A stretch of DNA of 35,536 nucleotides from an uncultured Roseburia sp. (GCA_945836255.1 CAMAKU010000006.1:1-35536), one strand, 5' to 3'. Positions 1-9,112 are shown, counted from the stretch's first letter. Translations and numbers: made by a program. Notes: generated by a model not told the origin, from the sequence alone.

Positions 1-257
1 GCGTAGTTCTGGAATACCATTGCGATATCACGATCCTTCGGCTCTACGTCGTTCATGCGCTTGCCGTCGATAATCAGATCGCCGCTGGAAATATCTTCAA
101 GACCGGCAACCATACGAAGGGTGGTAGACTTACCACATCCGGAAGGACCAACGAAGATGATAAACTCTTTGTCTTCGATGTCCAGATTGAAATCCTTAAC
201 GGCATGGAAACCGTTGGGATATACTTTGTTAATGTTCTTTAAAGAAATACTTGCCAT
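1..257 (-). CDS. Sugar ABC transporter ATP-binding protein (UgpC/MsmK-like), N-terminal part, truncated by window edge
   Basis: Minus-strand translation from ATG at 257: [85 protein letters not shown]; Walker [10 protein letters not shown] and Q-loop MVFQNY. Confidence 0.95.
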   Translation of the reverse strand, partial: MASISLKNINKVYPNGFHAVKDFNLDIEDKEFIIFVGPSGCGKSTTLRMVAGLEDISSGDLIIDGKRMNDVEPKDRDIAMVFQNY

Positions 258-285
258 AATGAAAAACCCTCTCTTACTCTAAATG

Positions 286-519
286 TTATTTTACAATGAA
301 TTCATCAATATCCGCCAGAATAGCATCCAAGTCTGTATCTTTCTGAATATTCAGTGTAAGATTCTGGGAAAGATCCAGACTAAAAATACCCATGATGGAC
401 TTCGCATCAATGACGTATCGGTCGCAAACCAGATCGAAATCATTATCATAGGTGGTAATGACATTGACAAAACGCTTTACCTTGTCAATGGAATTGATGT
501 TTACGGTAACTGATTTCAT
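286..519 (-). CDS. HPr-like phosphocarrier family protein lacking the catalytic His (Crh-like)
   Basis: 77 aa; AKSIMGIFSLDLS aligns with the HPr Ser46 region (KSIMGVMSLG); no HARP-type His15 motif; RBS aaaggag upstream. Confidence 0.8.
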   Translation of the reverse strand: MKSVTVNINSIDKVKRFVNVITTYDNDFDLVCDRYVIDAKSIMGIFSLDLSQNLTLNIQKDTDLDAILADIDEFIVK

Positions 520-756
520 AGATAAATCTCCTTTCTATGTCAAAAAATAACAACTCCACTAAAGGATGTCTTCATTATAAGAAAAGCAGGACGCGGTGTC
601 ATCGTTAATCTAACCGAAAAAACAGAGCAAAGTTCGTTATTTTGACTTGCAGGCGTCTTACTGTGGAAAATATACTTTTTTTCACCTTTTTTAAGTGGTA
701 TACTATTGAATAAGCATCGACTATATGATGGGAAGGCCGATTGAGGGAGATAATTT

Positions 757-2814
757 ATGGAAACAATCAAATATACAGGCAAATTAAAATGGTATTTTCA
801 GGCGCCGATTTATATGATCGCGTTATTTGTGATTGGAGATGTTCTTGTCTATTTCCGAAATATCAAGTATGGAGCGGTGATTACCGTATGTATCATCATT
901 TATGCGATTGTGGTTCTACTGTTGTATCATTCATGTGCGGCGCGGCTAAATGAGGAGATTATCCACTTTGCCACCCATTACGGAACGGTACAAAAGGAAT
1001 TGCTGGACAAGTTTCAGATCCCATACGCATTGATGGACTATACCGGCAAGATCTTGTGGATGAACGAGGAATTTTCCCGGATCACCGGCAGGGATAAGCA
1101 TTACAATAAGTCAGTGACATCCATTTTCAGTGAGATTACACGGGAAGAGATCGAGAAGGCAAAGGAAGACAACTTTATTATCGATATTACATTCGGAGAG
1201 CGCCAGTATGCGGCCAATATGTACCGCATGCAGTTTAATCAGGAACAGGATGCACAAGCCATGCAGATTATGACCATGGCAGACAATTTCAATTCGCTGA
1301 TTGCACTGCTGCTTTTTGACCAGACAGAACTCAACTACTATAAAGAAGAGAACGAGAAGCAGAAGTTGGTTGCGGGTCTGGTACATATCGATAATTACGA
1401 AGAGGTATTTGACTCCATCGAGGAGGTCAAGCGCTCACTGCTGACCGCCATCATTGATCGAAAGGTCAACAAATATTTCCAAAATATCGATGCCATTGTG
1501 CGAAAACTGGATCGTGACAAGTTCCTTGTGATTTTCCAGCAGCAGTATCTGGCGTGGCTGGAAGAGGACAAATTCTCGATCCTTGAGGATATTAAGACGA
1601 CCAAGGCAGGAAACGAACTGGAGATTACGCTGAGTATGGGCTTCGGTTCGGGTGGTGCCACCTACGTCCAGAATGCAGAGTTTGCCCGGGTGGCAATTGA
1701 TCTGGCCTTGGGACGCGGCGGCTCCCAGGCGGTCATCAAGGACAAGGGGGAGGTTTCTTACTACGGTGTGCGTGGCAAGGAGATCGAGCGCAACACAAGA
1801 GTCAAGGCTCGTGTCAAGGCACAGGCGCTGCGGGAGATCATGGAGACCAGAGAAGAGATCATCATCATGGGTCATTCCATTGCGGATGTGGATTCTTTTG
1901 GTGCGGCCATTGGCTTGTACTGTGCCGCGAGAGAACTGCGCAAGAGTGCGCGTATTGTGCTCAATACCGTAACCAGTTCACTGCGGCCGCTGGTAGAGAC
2001 CTTTACGGAAGCGAATGGCTATCCGGATGATATGTTTATCAATTCGGAAGAAGCGGTGGAGATTGCAGACCGGCAGACGCTGGTCATCGTTGTGGATACG
2101 AACCGGCCAAGTTATACAGACTGTCCGTCGTTATTGCAGATCAGTGATTCGGTGGTTGTTTTCGATCATCACCGACAGGGCAGCGAACAGGTGGAGAATC
2201 CCATTCTGTCGTATCTGGAGCCATATGCATCTTCTGCCTGTGAGATGATTGCGGAAGTGCTTCAATATTTTTCCGAGAAAATGCATTTGCGAGCAAATGA
2301 GGCAGATTGCATTTATGCAGGGATCTTAATTGATACAAATAACTTTATGACGAAGACAGGTGTGCGGACCTTTGAGGCAGCAGCGTATTTGCGCCGTTGC
2401 GGAGCAGAGGTTACGCGGGTCCGCAAGTTGCTACGGGAGGATATGGCAACCTATAAGGCGCGGGCCGAAGTGGTGCGTCATGCAGAAGTATACCGGGGCT
2501 TGTTTGCCATTTCTATTTGTGAGGCAAGACAGTTAGAAAGTCCCACGGTGGTGGGAGCCAAGGCGGCCAATGAGTTGCTCAATATTGTGGGCATCAAGGC
2601 ATCCTTTGTTTTGACGGAATACCAGCATAAGATCTATGTCAGTTCCAGATCCATCGATGAGATCGATGTGCAGCTGATTATGGAGCGTCTGGGTGGCGGT
2701 GGTCATCTGAATGTGGCAGGAGCGCAGATTGAGAACAGTTCCGTAGAAGAAGTAAAGCACAGGATACAGGATATTCTGGATCAAATGTTAGATGAAGGAG
2801 AGATCAAACTATGA
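757..2814 (+). CDS. gdpP: GdpP-type cyclic-di-AMP phosphodiesterase (TM, PAS, degenerate GGDEF, DHH/DHHA1)
   Basis: 685 aa; DHH motifs GHSIADVDSFGAAIG and VVVFDHHRQG, DHHA1 GGGGHLNVAGAQ; followed by rplI and dnaB as in many Firmicutes. Confidence 0.95.
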   Translation: METIKYTGKLKWYFQAPIYMIALFVIGDVLVYFRNIKYGAVITVCIIIYAIVVLLLYHSCAARLNEEIIHFATHYGTVQKELLDKFQIPYALMDYTGKILWMNEEFSRITGRDKHYNKSVTSIFSEITREEIEKAKEDNFIIDITFGERQYAANMYRMQFNQEQDAQAMQIMTMADNFNSLIALLLFDQTELNYYKEENEKQKLVAGLVHIDNYEEVFDSIEEVKRSLLTAIIDRKVNKYFQNIDAIVRKLDRDKFLVIFQQQYLAWLEEDKFSILEDIKTTKAGNELEITLSMGFGSGGATYVQNAEFARVAIDLALGRGGSQAVIKDKGEVSYYGVRGKEIERNTRVKARVKAQALREIMETREEIIIMGHSIADVDSFGAAIGLYCAARELRKSARIVLNTVTSSLRPLVETFTEANGYPDDMFINSEEAVEIADRQTLVIVVDTNRPSYTDCPSLLQISDSVVVFDHHRQGSEQVENPILSYLEPYASSACEMIAEVLQYFSEKMHLRANEADCIYAGILIDTNNFMTKTGVRTFEAAAYLRRCGAEVTRVRKLLREDMATYKARAEVVRHAEVYRGLFAISICEARQLESPTVVGAKAANELLNIVGIKASFVLTEYQHKIYVSSRSIDEIDVQLIMERLGGGGHLNVAGAQIENSSVEEVKHRIQDILDQMLDEGEIKL

Positions 2815-3257
2815 AAGTAATCTTATTACAGGATGTAAAGTCCCTCGGCAAGAAGGGTGATATTGTGGAAGTAAGTGAGGGCTATGCCCGTAACATGATT
2901 CTGCCGAAGAAGTTAGGTGTGGAGGCGAATAATAAGAACCTCAATGACTTGAAATTACAGAACCAGCATGCCGATAAGGTGGCTCAGGAGAATCTGGAAG
3001 CAGCACAGAAGATGGCAGAGCAGATTTCTCAGTGGCTGGTGGAGACGAAGATTAAGACAGGAGAAGGCGGCCGGACCTTTGGCTCTGTGTCTTCCAAGGA
3101 GATCTGTGCGGCAGTGAAAGAACAGTATGGAGAGACCATTGACAAGAAAAAGATTCATCTGGAGGATGCCATCCGTTCGCAGGGGACCTTTGAGGTCAAG
3201 GTGAAGTTACATCCACAGGTGACGGCAGTTATGCGAGTACACGTATCAGGAGAATAG
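2811..3257 (+). CDS. rplI: 50S ribosomal protein L9
   Basis: 148 aa MKVILLQDVKSLGKKGDIVEVSEGYARNMILPKKLGVEA, characteristic L9 N-terminus; 4-nt overlap with gdpP. Confidence 0.98.
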   Translation: MKVILLQDVKSLGKKGDIVEVSEGYARNMILPKKLGVEANNKNLNDLKLQNQHADKVAQENLEAAQKMAEQISQWLVETKIKTGEGGRTFGSVSSKEICAAVKEQYGETIDKKKIHLEDAIRSQGTFEVKVKLHPQVTAVMRVHVSGE

Positions 3258-3258
3258 A

Positions 3259-4596
3259 ATGGAAGAGGCACTTATCAAACGTACAATGCCAAACAGTCTG
3301 GAATCGGAGCAGTCAGTGATCGGTTCCATGATTATGGATCGGGATGCGATTCTGACGGCATCCGAGATTCTGACCAAGGATGATTTTTATCATCAGCAAT
3401 ATGGGGTGCTGTTTGAATCGATTGTAGAATTATATAATAGTGGACAACCAGTGGATCTGGTCACATTACAGAATAAGTTGCGGGAAAAGGATGTGCCGCC
3501 GGAGGTAGCAAGCCTGGAATATATCAGTGATCTGGTTGCGGCCGTTCCGGTGACGGTCAATGTGGCTTCCTATGCCCAGATTGTAAAGGACAAGGCATTG
3601 CTCCGCCAGATCATCAAGGTCAATCAGGAGATTGAGAATGACTGTTATCAGGGCAAGGAAAGTGTGACAGAGATTCTGGAAAAGACAGAGCACGATATTT
3701 TTGCACTGGTACAGAATCATGGAAGTTCCGAGTATGTGCCAATTCGTCAGGTGGTTATGAATGCGATTCATAAGATCGAGCAGGCCTCCAAGCAAAAAGG
3801 TTCCGTGACCGGAATTCCTACCGGCTTTATTGATTTGGATTATCAGACCGCCGGCTTACAGCCCTCCGACCTGATTTTGATTGCGGCGCGTCCGTCTATG
3901 GGTAAGACGGCATTCGTGTTGAATGTGGCACAGTATGTGGCGTTTCATGAGGATTTGTGTACAGCGATTTTTTCGCTGGAAATGTCAAAGGAACAGTTGG
4001 TGAATCGTCTGTTCTCTCTGGAATCCCGGGTGGACGCGCAGAAGCTTCGTACCGGTAATCTACAGGAATCGGAATGGGAGAAATTGATTGAGGGCGCCGG
4101 TGTCATTGGCAATTCCCATCTGATTATTGACGATACGCCGGGTATCAGTATTTCCGAACTCCGCAGTAAGTGCAGAAAATACAAGATGGACCAGGATCTT
4201 CGTCTTGTGATCATCGACTACTTGCAGTTGATGAGCGGTTCCGGTCGTTCCGAATCCCGACAGCAGGAGATTTCTGAGATCTCAAGATCCTTAAAGGCCC
4301 TTGCCAGAGAACTGAATGTGCCGGTAATTGCATTGTCGCAGTTGAGCCGTGCCGTGGAACAGCGACCGGATCACCGACCGATGCTTTCGGATCTTCGTGA
4401 ATCGGGAGCCATCGAGCAGGATGCGGATGTGGTTATGTTTATTTATCGAGATGATTACTACAATAAGGATACCGACCTGAAAAATATTTCCGAGATTATT
4501 GTGGCGAAGCAGAGAAACGGCCCCATCGGGACGATTAACCTGGCATGGTTGCCGGAATACACGAAGTTTGGCAATTTAGATCATACCCAGAAGTAA
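3259..4596 (+). CDS. dnaB: Replicative DNA helicase DnaB
   Basis: 445 aa; N-terminal PNSLESEQSVIGSMI, Walker A AARPSMGKTAF, LVIIDYLQLM, DLRESGAIEQDADVV. Confidence 0.98.
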   Translation: MEEALIKRTMPNSLESEQSVIGSMIMDRDAILTASEILTKDDFYHQQYGVLFESIVELYNSGQPVDLVTLQNKLREKDVPPEVASLEYISDLVAAVPVTVNVASYAQIVKDKALLRQIIKVNQEIENDCYQGKESVTEILEKTEHDIFALVQNHGSSEYVPIRQVVMNAIHKIEQASKQKGSVTGIPTGFIDLDYQTAGLQPSDLILIAARPSMGKTAFVLNVAQYVAFHEDLCTAIFSLEMSKEQLVNRLFSLESRVDAQKLRTGNLQESEWEKLIEGAGVIGNSHLIIDDTPGISISELRSKCRKYKMDQDLRLVIIDYLQLMSGSGRSESRQQEISEISRSLKALARELNVPVIALSQLSRAVEQRPDHRPMLSDLRESGAIEQDADVVMFIYRDDYYNKDTDLKNISEIIVAKQRNGPIGTINLAWLPEYTKFGNLDHTQK

Positions 4597-4624
4597 TCTG
4601 TCGAAATCTTACGATTAGATTTGC

Positions 4625-4653
4625 TTGTCCTGGTTTTTGTAAGGGTCTATACT
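4625..4653 (+). promoter_or_regulatory. Predicted sigma-A promoter for the MerR-type gene
   Basis: TTGTCC (4625-4630), 17-nt spacer, TATACT (4648-4653). Confidence 0.55.
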
Positions 4654-4707
4654 GTTAAGTGAAGAGATGCAAAGGAGAGCAGTATACATACAGGAAGGAC
4701 TGATTTT

Positions 4708-5376
4708 TTGGGACAGGCACGATACATGATTTCTGACGCAGCCCGTATGGTTTCGTTGGAGCAGCATGTTTTGCGTTACTGGGAAGATGAATTGCAACTG
4801 GATATCCCGCGGAATGAAATGGGACACCGCTATTATACGGAGGAGAACATCAAAGAACTTCTCCGGATCAAGGACCTTCGGGAAAAGGGATATCAATTAA
4901 AAGCGATACGCATGTATCTTAAGAAAGAAAAACGAAATGAGTTAAAAGAGCAGCAGGCGAGGAAGCAGGTGGATCTGGATGGCTTCGTTACGCTGACCAA
5001 TGGGAAGGAACTGGGGCTGTCGGAAGAGGTATCGGAAGTATTGCCATCATTGGAGGACGAGCCTATGTCAAGGATGCCGGAGCAGGCATCCCGTATCAAG
5101 ATGGAGCAGTTTCAGGCGTTGATGACTGAGATTGTTGCGCAGGCCATGCGGGACAATAACGAAGCGTTGACGACTCATGTGGAAGAGCGTATCCTCAAAG
5201 AGATGAACTATCTGATGCAGGAACATTATCAGATGGAAGAAGATTATTATAAGAAACTGGATGAAGCCATTCGTGGCGGGATTCGCAAGAAGCGGGAGAA
5301 ACGGGCAGAAAGCAGCCGGTTGTTTGCCAAAAAGAAAAAAGCCCAGCCCGAAGTGGCGCCGGTCTCTTGCCGTTAG
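4708..5376 (+). CDS. MerR-family transcriptional regulator (N-terminal HTH, long charged C-terminus)
   Basis: YMISDAARMVSLEQHVLRYWEDELQLDIPRNEMGHRYYTEENIKELLRIKDLREKGYQLKAIR; probable TTG start at 4708. Confidence 0.88.
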   Translation: MGQARYMISDAARMVSLEQHVLRYWEDELQLDIPRNEMGHRYYTEENIKELLRIKDLREKGYQLKAIRMYLKKEKRNELKEQQARKQVDLDGFVTLTNGKELGLSEEVSEVLPSLEDEPMSRMPEQASRIKMEQFQALMTEIVAQAMRDNNEALTTHVEERILKEMNYLMQEHYQMEEDYYKKLDEAIRGGIRKKREKRAESSRLFAKKKKAQPEVAPVSCR

Positions 5377-5450
5377 GCGCGCAGGCCAGGTGTGTTTGTT
5401 TTTGGGATGATTTTCAAGACCCGCTTGCAAGCGACCGTTTCCGGCAGTAA

Positions 5451-5502
5451 AAAACAGGATGGAATGGATCTCCCCATGAGGAAACCGATTCCATCCTGTT
5501 TT
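5451..5502. terminator. Bidirectional rho-independent terminator between convergent genes
   Basis: 15-bp perfect stem AAAACAGGATGGAAT / ATTCCATCCTGTTTT flanked by A- and T-rich tracts. Confidence 0.9.
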
Positions 5503-5527
5503 GTTATTCAATCGGTGGGCCAGATCA

Positions 5528-5734
5528 TCAACCCTGTGATGCTAAGAAATTATTGATCTCATCAACTAACATATCCGGATCAATTCCGTGAACCATAGCA
5601 GCCTGCTCGATGGTCTCCATCTGTGATGAAGGGCATCCCAGACAATGCATGCCGATATTTAATAAAATTGGTGCGACGTTCTCATCGATCTGTAATAACT
5701 CACCAATCATTGTTGACTTATTCACTGTAGCCAT
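5528..5734 (-). CDS. DUF1858 domain-containing protein (small CxxC-type redox-disulfide domain)
   Basis: 68 aa MATVNKSTMIGELLQIDENVAPILLNIGMHCLGCPSSQMETIEQAA; typical DUF1858 pattern with HCLGC. Confidence 0.88.
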   Translation of the reverse strand: MATVNKSTMIGELLQIDENVAPILLNIGMHCLGCPSSQMETIEQAAMVHGIDPDMLVDEINNFLASQG

Positions 5735-5820
5735 ACACTCTTCCTCCTTTTTTTCGATGGTGTTATTATAATGCCTTTTTATGGCTTTTGCAATTCTATT
5801 TCTTGTTTTTAAATAAGAAC

Positions 5821-5849
5821 TTGTAATTTAAAAAAAATTGATATATGAT
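5821..5849 (+). promoter_or_regulatory. Predicted sigma-A promoter for ferredoxin gene
   Basis: TTGTAA (5821-5826), 17-nt spacer, TATGAT (5844-5849). Confidence 0.5.
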
Positions 5850-5895
5850 GTGGGTACAGCAGTAGTAGACTGCAATACAACAACAATAATTGTGA

Positions 5896-6081
<186 letters not shown>

Positions 6082-6108
6082 TTGTCCATACATAATACAG
6101 AGCATAAT

Positions 6109-6140
6109 AAAAGAACGTCCGTGGAGGACGTTCTTTTTTT
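6109..6140 (+). terminator. Rho-independent terminator downstream of ferredoxin
   Basis: AAAGAACGTCC gtgg(a) GGACGTTCTTT followed by a T tract. Confidence 0.88.
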
Positions 6141-6175
6141 GTAAGCCCTTTTGTAAGCCCATGGGAAACGATAAC

Positions 6176-6922
6176 TTATAATTCTGCTAATGTACTTAGC
6201 GCATCCTTGGCAAGAATAATGGTGTAATGCTCCTTAAAGTAGGCATCCTGTCCATAGGAGAAATCCCCCTGAGATCCATATTCGGTGAGAATATTGCAGG
6301 TCTTGTTAAATTCTTCCGGTGTATGGTCACTCTTGCTGACAACCAGATAGAAGATATCGGTGGAAGGATTCTTATACAAGGTGTTCTGTCCGTGGTAATA
6401 ACCGCGAAGCACATGAGACAGACGGATCAGATCATCCAGTGACTGGAAGACGAATAACTTCGTGATATCTACCGGTACGGCTGGGTCTGCCACATCGGGA
6501 ACCGATGCGTCTGCTGCCTTGCCAATCTGGGCAGCCGCCTGCTGAGCCTTGCTGAATAATTCGATGATGTCATCAGCGGCAGAAGCGGCATGCATGACGT
6601 CGTCTTCGAATTCCGCATCGTCATCATCTTCCATATCCTCTGAGAACCGGGAAAATCTGGTATCCAGTTCTTCGGGATATTCTACTTTGGTTACTATCAA
6701 TAAAATGGAGTCGGCGGTCAGAGGAACTGCTTCGATCATCAGTGGAATATCCTCTGCGTCGAAACCGAACTCATAAGATGCCTGCTCCATCATCTCGCGA
6801 AACAAGAGCTTGGCTTTCTCGGTGCCATATGCTAATTCACTTAATTTTAGGTGTCTACTATCTAAATCTTCTCTGGTAAGGGTGCAGCGAATCTGGTTAT
6901 CGTTTACTTTTTCAATTTTCAT
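6176..6922 (-). CDS. mecA: MecA-family adaptor protein
   Basis: 248 aa MKIEKVNDNQIRCTLTREDLDSRHLKLSELAYGTEKAKLLFREMMEQASYEFGF, acidic central linker, C-terminal FLVV/Y-rich domain typical of MecA. Confidence 0.93.
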   Translation of the reverse strand: MKIEKVNDNQIRCTLTREDLDSRHLKLSELAYGTEKAKLLFREMMEQASYEFGFDAEDIPLMIEAVPLTADSILLIVTKVEYPEELDTRFSRFSEDMEDDDDAEFEDDVMHAASAADDIIELFSKAQQAAAQIGKAADASVPDVADPAVPVDITKLFVFQSLDDLIRLSHVLRGYYHGQNTLYKNPSTDIFYLVVSKSDHTPEEFNKTCNILTEYGSQGDFSYGQDAYFKEHYTIILAKDALSTLAEL

Positions 6923-6969
6923 AAGATCACATCCTTTACAGAAAACTAGGTAAACTTCTACCTATACTT

Positions 6970-6998
6970 ATTATAAACAAAGCAAAATGCAAAGTAAA
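6970..6998 (-). promoter_or_regulatory. Predicted sigma-A promoter for mecA
   Basis: Minus strand TTTACT (6998-6993), 17-nt spacer, perfect TATAAT (6975-6970). Confidence 0.6.
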
Positions 6999-7132
6999 GA
7001 AACCAAAGTATTAAAATTGTCTAAAAATGTTAAAAAACTATTAAATAAGGGAGATTATGTTGAATTTCAAAAAGGAATTTGCTATAAAATATGCAAGAGA
7101 TGCTTTTTTCGTTCTGGAAAGGAGCATATATC

Positions 7133-8455
7133 ATGTCATATGATCGGTCTGATAAGTACCAGGTCATCCGTACCATTTACGAATCAGCAGCTACGCGTGT
7201 AGTGCTTATCAGAGCAAAACAATCCGATGAACTGCGGATTATGAAGATCATCCATAAGGATGCGGCAGCATCGGAACCTTTTTTATTTGAAGCAAGTCTG
7301 TTACGGGAGTTAGATCATCCCGGAATTCCCCGGTTATACGAGACCATAGAAGATGAGGATTATTTTTATCTGATCGAGGAGTATGTTTGGGGAGATTCTT
7401 TAGACGAGTATTTGCTTTATCACCAACACATTTCCCAGGATACTTTTCTACAAATTGCATTGCAGTTATGTGGGATAGTAACATATCTACATTCGCATGA
7501 TCCAGAACCGATTTTATATCTGGATATGAAACCTAGTCATATTATAGTATGCGAAAATCAGATGAAATTAATCGACTATGGAATTGCGAAGTTTCTTACC
7601 AGTTCGGGAAATAATTTCCAAAAATATGGAACAAAAAAATATGCGGCGCCGGAACAGTTGCAGGGCGAAAGCCTGGATGAGCGTGCCGATGTCTACGGGG
7701 TTGGAAGAATGCTGTGGCTGATGCTTTGGTATTTACAGCCCAGAGATGTGATTCGGTTTTGGCCGGTTGTCCGAAAGGCGATACGGAAAAATCGCGACAG
7801 GCGGACCGGCAGTATCCGGTTGTTGACACAGCAGTTGCAGCAGACGAAGCGCCGTGCAGGAAAACAAAAAAAGAACAAAAAACATCTCTTACAAAAAATT
7901 GCCGTGATAGGAAGTGAAACGGGCGTTGGCTGTACCCATGTGGCGATTGCGCTTGTCTGCTATTTGAACCAGGCGGGGTTTTGCGCATATTACAGAAATG
8001 AGACAGGGCAACCGGTACTGGAGCGCATGGTGCAACACGACATGGCATGTATACATGAGGATGGAATTATATATCACGAATCATTTCAGGGATACATGAC
8101 ATATGGTCCCGCAGTGGCAGAAGGCGAACCTCCGAAAGGTATACAGATCGTGGATTGTGGCTGCGGCAGATCGGACGATGCAGATGCTGCTATCTATGTC
8201 TGCAGCGGAAGTGTCTGGCAGCAAGTTTCGGGTGTTCCGGCGTGGGTATCGGAAGAACATGCGATTATTGTGTGTAATCATTCTACCCGTTTTCAGGCTG
8301 GGAAATGTGCCAGGGAATGGAATCACCGGGTGTATTTTTTCCCATATCAGAACAATGCATTTCATGTTACGGCGGCAGTCAGAATACTTTTTTCAAACAT
8401 GGTGGAAAGGGAATTGATTTGTGAAAAGCAGAAGAAAAAAGTTACGATCGGTTAA
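7133..8455 (+). CDS. Ser/Thr protein kinase fused to a MinD/ParA-like P-loop domain
   Basis: Kinase motifs: RIMKII (VAIK Lys), FLFEASLLREL (alpha-C Glu), LYLDMKPSHIIV (catalytic loop), IDYGIAK (DFG-like), KYAAPEQ (APE); C-terminal IAVIGSETGVGCTHVAIALVCYL and IQIVDCG. Start at 7133 supported by the ggaaaggag RBS. Confidence 0.82.
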   Translation: MSYDRSDKYQVIRTIYESAATRVVLIRAKQSDELRIMKIIHKDAAASEPFLFEASLLRELDHPGIPRLYETIEDEDYFYLIEEYVWGDSLDEYLLYHQHISQDTFLQIALQLCGIVTYLHSHDPEPILYLDMKPSHIIVCENQMKLIDYGIAKFLTSSGNNFQKYGTKKYAAPEQLQGESLDERADVYGVGRMLWLMLWYLQPRDVIRFWPVVRKAIRKNRDRRTGSIRLLTQQLQQTKRRAGKQKKNKKHLLQKIAVIGSETGVGCTHVAIALVCYLNQAGFCAYYRNETGQPVLERMVQHDMACIHEDGIIYHESFQGYMTYGPAVAEGEPPKGIQIVDCGCGRSDDADAAIYVCSGSVWQQVSGVPAWVSEEHAIIVCNHSTRFQAGKCAREWNHRVYFFPYQNNAFHVTAAVRILFSNMVERELICEKQKKKVTIG

Positions 8456-9032
8456 TCGTCTGGTCATCGGTGTTATCGGGGTCAGACATGGCGTGGGCTG
8501 CACCCATGTGGCTTGCAGCATTGCCAATTATCTGCGCTCCGTGGAGAAGCGGACCGTACTGTTGATTGAGATGGATGAGGTGAGTCAGCTCTTGCCAATA
8601 ATGATGGATGAGCCGGTAAGTTATGCTGGTCATGTCGTTTATTCATATCAGGGGGTATGGTATGCTCTCTCAGCCGGTTCGAGGGAAGCGGAAGAGTTAA
8701 TCCGGCAACGGGAACCGGGGGCCATTGTGATAGATTTTGGTGTGTATCGCAATGAGAATGCACTGGTTTTGGACCAATGCAAAAAAAAGATCGTACTGGG
8801 AAGTCTGATGCCATGGTGCCGGGACGCATACGATTCGTTCATGGAGGAAATCAACAAGAATAAAAAAGACATGACGCAAATGGAATACTATAGTTTTATG
8901 CTGCAAAAGCAACAACAGGACGAATTTGTTAGGCGCTACCCCGTCTTGATGCGGGAACTTCCGGTGCTGAGCAACCCTTTTGCCATGGAGAAACGAGATT
9001 TTGCATGTTTGCAACGAATCATTTATCAGTAG
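8421..9032 (+). CDS. Stand-alone MinD/ParA-like P-loop protein with variant Walker A
   Basis: GTG start, 35-nt overlap with the kinase gene; VIGVIGVRHGVGCTHVACSIANYLRSVEKRTVLLIEMDE and AIVIDFGVYRNE resemble the ParA/MinD fold; same GVGCTHVA as the upstream fusion. Confidence 0.7.
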   Translation: MKSRRKKLRSVNRLVIGVIGVRHGVGCTHVACSIANYLRSVEKRTVLLIEMDEVSQLLPIMMDEPVSYAGHVVYSYQGVWYALSAGSREAEELIRQREPGAIVIDFGVYRNENALVLDQCKKKIVLGSLMPWCRDAYDSFMEEINKNKKDMTQMEYYSFMLQKQQQDEFVRRYPVLMRELPVLSNPFAMEKRDFACLQRIIYQ

Positions 9033-9112
9033 CTGCAGAAAGGAGGGTATAGAACAGTAGTAATATCAGAAGGGAAACAATATGCTTGATTTATAAAACG
9101 AAAAAAGATCTT

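Noticed and set aside
467-485. Possible CcpA cre-like site (gacaaaacgctttacc) within the HPr-like gene
   Set aside because: Does not fit the WTGNAANCGNWNNCW consensus at the essential TG position and lies inside coding sequence.
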